From contig JAJHZJ010000335.1 of NCBI GenBank assembly GCA_023548195.1, forward strand, positions 3,403,020 through 3,467,019: a DNA stretch of 64,000 nucleotides, written 5' to 3'. Shown here piece after piece: positions 57,421 to 64,000 of the stretch. Both the position numbers and the translations under genes were made by a program. Under the pieces are notes generated by a model, which did no database searches, was not told where the DNA came from, and saw only the letters and a program-made list of their open reading frames with translations. Numbering within the stretch: position 1 is the stretch's first letter; each line of letters starts with the position of its first letter. The DNA comes from Bettongia penicillata ogilbyi (lineage: Eukaryota > Chordata > Mammalia > Diprotodontia > Potoroidae).

Positions 57421-58458
57421 GAAGAAGCGTGAAAAAAGGAAACAGCAAAGAGAAGTCTTAAGGGACTTACCAGAAGTGAACTGTTTACATTCATACAGGG
57501 AAAGACAATATTTCTAACTCTTAAAACTTTTCAGTATCTGGGTAGTTGGTGGGACCACACATACACATGTACACGCATGCACACACATACACACATGCAC
57601 ACACATACAGAGATAGAGAGCACAGATTGAACTGAATAGGATGGGACCATACCTTAAAAGAAACTAAGGTAAATGGTGAGAGAGAAATGTAGGGGGAGGA
57701 AAGAGAGGGAAAGGGAAGGGGGTAACTATATGTCATTTAAGAGGCAGGTAGGAGTTTTTCTTAGTGGAGGGAAAAAGAGGCGAGCTGAGAAAAAAGAAAA
57801 AGAAATTTACCCTCCTCACATTTCACTAAACGAAGGGGTGAAATGCACACTCATTTTGGTATGAAAACCTATCTTACAGTATAAGAAAGTGGGGGAGAAG
57901 GAGATATTGCAAGGGAGGGGATGATGGAGGGGAGGGCAAAGGGAGGAGGGAGCAATTTGAAGTCAACACTTGGGGAGGGACAGGATCAAGAGACAGAAGA
58001 GAAACAATGAGGGGCAAGTTAGGAGGGATGGTAATCCAGTTAGTCTTACACAACACGGCTATCAGGGAAGTCATTTGCAAAACTACACAGATAGGGCCTA
58101 TATTGAATTGCCTGCCATCCCAAAGGGAATGGGTGGGGAGGGAGGAATGGGGAGAATTTGGAACTCAAAGTTTTAGGAACAACTGTTTAGTATTGTTGTT
58201 GCTACTAGCAAAGAAGACATACAGTTAATGAGGAATAGAAAGTCATCTGGCCTACAGGAGAAAAGAGAAGATGGAGACAAGAGAAGGGAGGGATGACAGA
58301 AGAGAGGGTAGATTGGAGATAGGGAAAATTAGATTGCTTGGGGTATTGGGGTGGGGGGGAGGGGAGAAAAGGGGAGAAAATTTGGAACCCAAAAATTTGT
58401 GAAAATGAATGTAAAAAATTAAATAAATAAATAAAATTAAAAGATAAAAAAAAAAAAA
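56516..58458 (+). mobile_element. HAL1, 5'-truncated, in tandem with the previous copy
   Basis: Begins inside the ORF1 coiled coil directly after the A-rich tail of the preceding copy. It holds the rest of ORF1, the CA tract at 57557-57612 and the 3' UTR with the same subfamily variants (for example 'ggcaaaggaactag' in ORF1 and 'gttgttgctactagcaaaga'-type text in the 3' UTR). It ends with TAAA units and an A-run at about 58446-58458. Confidence 0.85.
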
Positions 58459-58469
58459 GTTTTTGGCTT

Positions 58470-58790
58470 CTTGCTCTTTTGGCCTATGAGAAATTTTATT
58501 GTATGAGGACCTTTTATCAGCCTTTTCTGGAGCCACACTGCGTCTTGGATAGTTGACTGTTTTCTAAGATCAGTATGTCAGGGAGGATTCTGGCAAGAAT
58601 CTTGCTGACAGTTACGAAGAGCAAAACTCCACTTTGAGTGACACAGAACAACTTATTTCCTTTTTCTATATGGAAATGGACAAGGGAGATACCTTTGCAT
58701 TCTTGGGGACAATCTCCTCTTTCCACAAAATCTGGAAAGTTTAAGTCAGCTTTTTTATGAGTACAGTACACCCTACATTTCATTATGGTG
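58470..58790 (-). mobile_element. RTE-clade LINE reverse-transcriptase fragment
   Basis: On the minus strand: GISLVHFHIEKGNKL, then GVLLFVTVSKILARILPD and SKTQCGSRKG, matching the RTE block GISLLSIAGKILARVLLNRL...ESQCGFRKG. A second RTE piece of the same type lies at 59.7-61.1 kb. Confidence 0.6.
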
Positions 58791-59394
58791 AATACGGGGT
58801 TATATGAGTATATACAGAGTAATTATTTGGAACAAATAAGCTGAAAGTTTAATTACCAGTGTAGATATAATAATGACTTAAAAAAGATTCTGAGGTTCTG
58901 TTCTTGGCTAACACTTACATGCGTCCTCAGTAAGCCATGTTACCCACTTTATTATTTTAAGGTTGAGAGGTTGCAGATAGTTCAGTTTTCAATAGGATCT
59001 GCTTCATGTTCCATAAGCAAAGAGTGGAAAAGCCCACAAGGAAAAAAGATACACTAACAGAGATAATAACTGAGAGTATCGGTTAAAAGTAACTACACAT
59101 TTTTAAAATATTGCTGCTATAATTAAATTTATATTAAATTAGTTTCTAAGAACATTTGGAGTTTTATAATTTCTTATCTGAAGTTAGAAAGAGGGCTTTT
59201 AATTAAGTGTTTTCTCTAGGAGGATCAGGTCATAAAATTTCATTTGACTAAAATATCAGTGCTTACAAAACTGGAGGAAAAATAAAAACATTAATCAGAC
59301 ATGCCTGAGGGAAAAAATAGGCCTGAAGAATTCCCCCAGTCTAACATGAGATGATCGTTCAAAAAGCATTTGTTAAATACCCACCATGTATCAT
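58791..59394. other. unassigned AT-rich DNA
   Basis: Nothing recognised. Confidence 0.4.
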
Positions 59395-59683
59395 GAAATA
59401 TGCTAAGAAATGAGGCTCAAAAGAAAGGCAAAAGATAGTATCTACTCTGTTAGATGCTCAGAGTATAATGGGGGAGAGCACATGCCAACAAGCAAGGAGA
59501 AACTACTTATCGAATGGATGAATTGGTAAGATCAGCTGAGATGAGATGCTACCATCAGTGGGGTTAGGGAATTCCTTCTTAGAGAAGAAATAATTGTAGG
59601 TGAAATTTGTGGGAAACTTGGAAAGTCAGGAGGCAGGGACGGAGCTTCAAAACCCTCCGAGCATTTTGGGAAGTACAGCACCC
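59395..59683 (+). repeat. paralogous block B, left segment
   Basis: Counterpart of 42860-43170: 'ggagagcacatgccaacaag', 'aaggagaaactacttatcga' and 'aagtcaggaggcagggac'. It is cut off by the minus-strand RTE. Confidence 0.75.
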
Positions 59684-61115
59684 TTTCTTATGTGGGCATG
59701 CCATGTTGATTCGTCCTGTGCCAGTTTCTCCCATGTTGCACAATCAAATTCAAAATTCTTGAGAGACACCTTGGCACCGCCCTTGTATTGCTTCTTCTGA
59801 CCACCATGTGATTGCCTGCCCCATGTGAGTTCTCCATAAAATAGACTTTTTGGCAAACATACATTTGGCATTCAAGCAATGGCCAGCCCATCAGAGTTGT
59901 GCTCTCTGAAGCATAGTTTGAATGCCTGGCAGTTTAGTTTGAGTAAGGACCTCAGTGTCTGATACCTTATCCTGCCAGGTGATATTCAGCCTCTGTCCTA
60001 GAAAAGCAGTTCAAATGGAAACAATTCAGTTACCTGGCATGGTGCTGGTAGACTGACCATGTTTCTTACGCATACAACAATGAGATCAGCACAACATCTC
60101 TGCAGACCTTCAGTTTGATAGTCAGTCTAATACCTCTTCTCTCCTAAACTTTTCTTCAGAACCTCCCAAACAGTGAGTTAGCTCTGGCAATGAGTGTGTC
60201 AGTCTCATTGTCAATGTGCACCTCTCTGGGGAGTACACTACCAAGATAAGTGAATTTATCCACAGCATTCAAAACAACTCCATTTGTTGTAACTGATGGC
60301 TCCATGTATAGATGGTGGGATGGTGGCTGATGGAGCATCTGTGTTTACTTGGTGTTCATTTTTAGGGCAAAATTAGTGCAAGCAGCAAAGGATTGATGCA
60401 TACTTTGTTGCATCTACAGTTTCAGATATTGCATTAAGTGCACAATCATTTGCAAACAGAAAATCATGCACCATCACTCCCTTAATTTTGGTCTTCTATT
60501 ATATCCTTCTTAAATTGATGAACTTATCATCAATACAGTAGTTGACATTGATGTCTTTTTCATCCTCATTGAAAGCATTGGACAACAGGGCTGAAAACAT
60601 CATGCTAAAAAGCAAGGGAGCAAGAACACAGTCCCGCTTCACTCCATTGATGACAGGGAAGGCTGGAGGGCATTTTCCACTGCGCAAAACCCAGACAAAC
60701 ATGCCATCATGAAATTGATGTGCAATGCTGATGGATTTCTCTAGGAAACCAAATTTTGACATAATTTTCCATAAACGCTCATGACTAACAGTATGAATGT
60801 CCTTGGTCAGATCTACAAATGTTGTGGAGAGACCTCTGTTCTGCTCTTGGCATTTCTCCTGGAGTTGTTGGGCAGCAAACACCATGTCAACTGTTCCTTG
60901 GCCTTTTCTGAAGTCACACCGACTTTCAAGTATATGACCATCTTTCATGTGAAGAATCAGCCTATTAAGGAGGACTCTAGCAAGAATCTTGCTAACAATG
61001 ACTAAGAGAGAGGCGCCACTGTGATTGTTGCAGGACAATCTATTCTCTTTACCTTTATAGATATGAAAAAGCTGTGTTGTACACCAAATCTCAGAGAGCT
61101 GTGCACTCCTTCTCG
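59684..61115 (-). mobile_element. RTE-clade LINE, reverse transcriptase to C-terminus
   Basis: Minus-strand blocks in order: HIYKGKENRLSC and SKILARVLLNRLILH (near 61020-60950), CDFRKGQGTVDMVFAAQQLQ, FVDLTKDIHTVSHERLWKIM (RT motif A region, with the second catalytic-site residue area altered), the SIAHQFHDGMFVWVL segment, FPVINGVKRDCVLAPLLFSM (motif B), and NVNYCIDDKF where RTEs have a YADD (motif C). Then VDKFTYLGSVLPREVHID (near 60270-60220), LPKSLFYGELTWG and GGQKKQYKGGAKVSL (near 59850-59770), ending close to 59684. One frame stays open for 207 codons (60499-61122), but others are broken. It differs from the BovB-like RTE at 7.6 kb. Confidence 0.75.
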
Positions 61116-61649
61116 TTTTCATGAGTGAGCATGGGATATAGTAAGAATTGTCCTTAAGGAAAAGTTGAGACCATACAACTGAGAGAACGTGCTAAGAAAC
61201 ACCATTTACCAAGCATTTGTCCTGTGACCACATTCCAGCAGAACCATGGATTCAGCAGAGATGTCCTTCTACTCAGCAGTCAACTCATTGAGAGCAGAGT
61301 GATGAGGTCATTAAAAGACCTGTGTAGGCATCAAATCCTACGGGAATTTTCCACATGTTTAATCATCAATTGCATCTCATGCACTCTCACAGTCTCCATG
61401 TATGTGATGCATCCTTATAAGAGAGTATGTTCTGTGTTCATAGGTGGTTCTCTTGCCAACGTTTTAAAAAATTCTAATTCATTAAATGTGGACACCTTGC
61501 ACAATAATGTCCTCTAAACAACTATAGAAAAAGTTAATTTACTGACAGAGGTTTGAGTCTTTTTTTCACTCTATGAATACTTACAAAGTCAATTATTTTA
61601 ATAGTGGTAAAAGTAGAAGAAGGAGTACAAATAATAATAGTAATATTAC

Positions 61650-61905
61650 TAAAGCATTTATGCAGCATTTTAAATTTTGAAAAACTCTTTACAAATATGA
61701 CATTGTATTAGAGTAATGCCTTGGGGAAGCAAGATCTGTTATTATTCCCTTTAGACAAAAGAGCAACTTTGATAGAAAGATGTTAAGGGATGTACCCAGA
61801 GTCACATAGCCAATAATTTTCTATGGCAAGATTTGTAATCAGATGTTCTTTTCTCCAACTCTATAGATTTCTATCCAGGACCATCTTGCTACCTCTAAAG
61901 CCACT
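61650..61905 (+). mobile_element. MIR/CORE-SINE-like element in block B
   Basis: 'actaaagcatttatgcagca', 'attattccctttagacaaaa', 'gtacccagagtcacatagcc' and 'tatccaggaccatcttgct'. Same insertion as 48635-48900. Confidence 0.75.
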
Positions 61906-62279
61906 GTGGAGAGCCCACTAAGAAAGAGCCAGGGGCAGTTGGGGGGGCTATATTTTGGTTATTTATCCAGGTAAAATAGTTCATCAAATCTCTTATTTCC
62001 AATAATTACATTTATTTGCTGAATAGAAAAATAAAAAGTCACCTCACTTACACAACTAGGAAGACTATTTTGCTCCATATTCTTCCAATTTTTAAAAAAA
62101 TTTTTTTTTTTAACGTTTGAATTGCTGATTCAGTTGGAATACACTGAGTTGGTGGGTGTTGCATGTGACACCTTTCTGTATCCAGTGGGAGTTTGGAGGT
62201 AGAAAGTAAACTACTAGCATTCAGAATATAGAGAGCATTTTTGGCATGTTCTATGTTTATACGAACCATTAGAAGAAGG

Positions 62280-62370
62280 TAATACATACATGACATACAT
62301 ATATATAAATACATGTATCATGTGTAGATACATATACAAATACCCATATACACATGTGTATGTATGTATA
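62280..62370. repeat. TACA/TATG microsatellite
   Basis: Imperfect purine-pyrimidine tract. Its longer counterpart is at 49230-49430 in block A. Confidence 0.75.
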
Positions 62371-63104
62371 TTCTTTGAGATATTGTTCCTTACAAATATG
62401 GCTCTATGACAGGGGCAGACACTGGGTGTATTTTGGAGATGAAAAACAAAACATCAATAAAATTCATTAAATAGTTTCACAAAAAGATGGACTGTGATAT
62501 TTAATGAAGGGAGTAACATCAAGTAAAGGAGTTATAAGGAAGGAAAAGGTAAAGGAAAGTGTGCAGATAAGGGGATTCTAGGGAAAGGAAACACAGGAGA
62601 ACATCTGCAGACAGAAAGGCATGCGCCTTCAGATAAAAAGTGATGGAGGATAAAGAAGAGTGGAGACTGTCAAGTGGAAGTTGAATGTTATCAAGAAGAC
62701 TTGAGCAGATAGGGTCAAGGATATCTCATAAGGGCTATGTATTTAGAATTAAAAAGAAGATGTGGGAAGTTATCAGAATGATAAGAAAGGAGCTAAGGGG
62801 AGAACTGGGAAGTTTCCTTGAGTTATTGACTCATGTATTCAGGGAAGTTTTAATTTCCTTAATGGGTCATAAGAGACACACGTAGAACAGCAATAAATGT
62901 AGATTTTAAGAATCATTAAGAGAAAAATAAGCAAGGGAAACAAAGGCAAATGATGAAGTAGAGTTTGCTTGAGTGAATAATGTTGTTAACATCTTTAAGA
63001 AAAACAAAGTTTAGCCATTGCATTGCTGAAGGGCAGAGAAACAAAAAGAAGATGGTAAGCTTGAAGATCAATTGGAGGCTAGGGGTCTTCTAGTTTTTAT
63101 TTTT

Positions 63105-63345
63105 TTGATTAGTCACATCTAATTGTCTGTGAAGAAACTTGATGTTAACTTGGCAAAGGAACTGGAGTGGTTTGCCATTTTCTTCTCCAGCTAATTTTAT
63201 GGATGAGGGAACATCAGTAAACATGGCTGGCAGAGGATCCAAGGATGACACAGCAAGTTAGTAGTGTTTGAGGGCGCATTTGAATACAGGTCTTTCTGAT
63301 AACAGAGTTAACACCCTCTCCTTTGTGCCACCCTGTTGCTTAAAT
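63105..63345 (-). mobile_element. tRNA-type SINE in block B
   Basis: 'ggaactggagtggtttgcca', 'ttttcttctccagctaattt' and 'gaatacaggtctttctgata'. Same site and orientation as 51195-51430, so the insertion predates the block duplication. Confidence 0.8.
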
Positions 63346-63562
63346 GTTTTCAGGACTACAGAAAGAAGGAATGTTAATAGATGTTCATCTAGTAAGGCAA
63401 GATCCGCTGTCTGAGAAATTTTTTTGCTCCTCGTACGGGAGTTCAGAAGATCATGAGATTTCAGTGTAAAAATCTAAGAATGGAAAAAAGCATAATGTCA
63501 TGTGTCTCTCTATATGTCACTTAGAACTGGACAACAAATCATCTTCATAAGACAACTAAAGA

Positions 63563-64000
63563 ATGCTGACTTTGGATGAAATTGTGGGGATAGTATACCT
63601 GCTACCAAGTGTAGCTGAATGCCTAGGGAACTGTATCCTCTTCTTCCACAGTTTTAATTTCCTCATGACTCAGAGAACAAGACCTGAAAACCTAATGATC
63701 ATCCATTTTGTGTTTTCCAGTGATTTAGCTCTTCTCTTTCATGGAATGCCTACTACAACAAGGCTTTGGAGAGTGAAATGTCTCCTGGATGAGACTAGGA
63801 TTAAAATTATAACAGATTTACCAGCACTAACCTGGAGCCTCTCTTTGTGAAGCATCTGCTTTTTGAGTGTCTTCCAGGCCAGTACTGTTAGTCCTCACAA
63901 CTCCATATGGGCACAGCTCAAAATGAGAGCACCAAAGTGCATCATTCCATGCATTCTTCTTTGATGGATCTTCAATCTACCATTCAGTGTCATTCTATGT
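63563..64000 (+). pseudogene. V1R pseudogene 4, runs off the window edge
   Basis: ATG at 63563 gives MLTLDEIVGIVYLL, TM1 (ECLGNCILFFHSF), the first loop (TRPENLMIIH), TM2 (FVFSSDLALLFHGMPTTTRL) and TM3 (IKIITDLPALTWSLSL). An in-frame TGA at 63848-63850 is followed in the same frame by SICFLSVFQASTVSP, then WAQLKMRAPKCIIPC, and a second TGA at 63962-63964 where V1Rs often have a cysteine. After it comes WIFNLPFSVILC. About 146 codons are visible; the rest lies outside the window. There is no frameshift in the visible part, only two stops. Confidence 0.87.

Larger units (their letters stand above)
61120..63650 (+). repeat. paralogous block B, main segment
   Basis: Colinear with 48105-51740. 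Shared MIR (61650-61905), microsatellite (62280-62370), 'caataaaattcattaaatag' region, SINE (63105-63345) and V1R start. It lacks the two segments noted as specific to block A. Confidence 0.85.

Noticed and set aside
60499..61122. 207-codon frame as an intact host gene
   Set aside because: It is the RTE reverse-transcriptase palm region with an altered motif C, and neighbouring parts of the same element are broken.

Overview
This window looks like a marsupial nuclear genome, most likely an opossum-type species. The sequence is AT-rich and almost free of intact genes. It is built from LINE-1 and ORF1-only 'half-L1' (HAL1) elements, BovB-like and other RTE LINEs, L2, CR1/L3 and CORE-SINE/MIR relics, and tRNA-derived SINEs that carry an RTE-type tail. 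The only host gene family I recognise is the vomeronasal type-1 receptor (V1R) family, present as four broken copies near 6.2, 46.8, 51.7 and 63.6 kb. The species call is an inference from repeat content, since no single-copy marker gene is present. I found no intact protein-coding host gene, no structural RNA gene and no CRISPR array.

Layout. 0-5.4 kb: an L2 tail and a complete minus-strand HAL1. 5.4-12.6 kb: V1R pseudogene 1, a BovB-like RTE, an L1 fragment, L2/MIR relics and a solo LTR. 12.6-17.8 kb: mostly unassigned DNA, microsatellites, a long L2 tail and an L1 piece interrupted by a SINE. 17.8-20.7 kb: a HAL1 bounded by a 12-13 bp target-site duplication. 20.7-26.6 kb: MIR, SINE and CR1/L3 relics. 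26.6-35.1 kb: an old HAL1/L1 split by a probable LTR, and an old plus-strand L1 into which a younger minus-strand HAL1 inserted, with its target-site duplication still visible. 35.1-37.2 kb: duplicated L2-tail segments. 37.3-42.8 kb: an L1 with a large internal deletion, then a minus-strand L1 3' half head-to-head with a plus-strand HAL1. 42.9-51.7 kb: a V1R-bearing block (block A). 51.7-58.5 kb: a second head-to-head L1/HAL1 pair, plus a tandem truncated HAL1. 58.5-64 kb: RTE fragments and a paralogous V1R-bearing block (block B) running off the window edge.

How the parts relate. About one third of the window is HAL1. These elements encode only an RNA-binding, coiled-coil ORF1 protein, have no reverse transcriptase, and presumably depend on L1 ORF2 protein supplied in trans. 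tRNA-type SINEs and a BovB-like RTE share a similar 3' end, consistent with RTE-driven SINE mobilisation. Blocks A and B share V1R fragments, SINEs and flanks. They are copies of one ancestral duplicated V1R unit that decayed independently through stops, indels and LINE insertion. I see no evidence of a new functional system. The notable content is retrotransposon biology: nested and head-to-head insertions, internal deletion, an intra-element inverted duplication, and repeated CpG-decay stops at the same codon.
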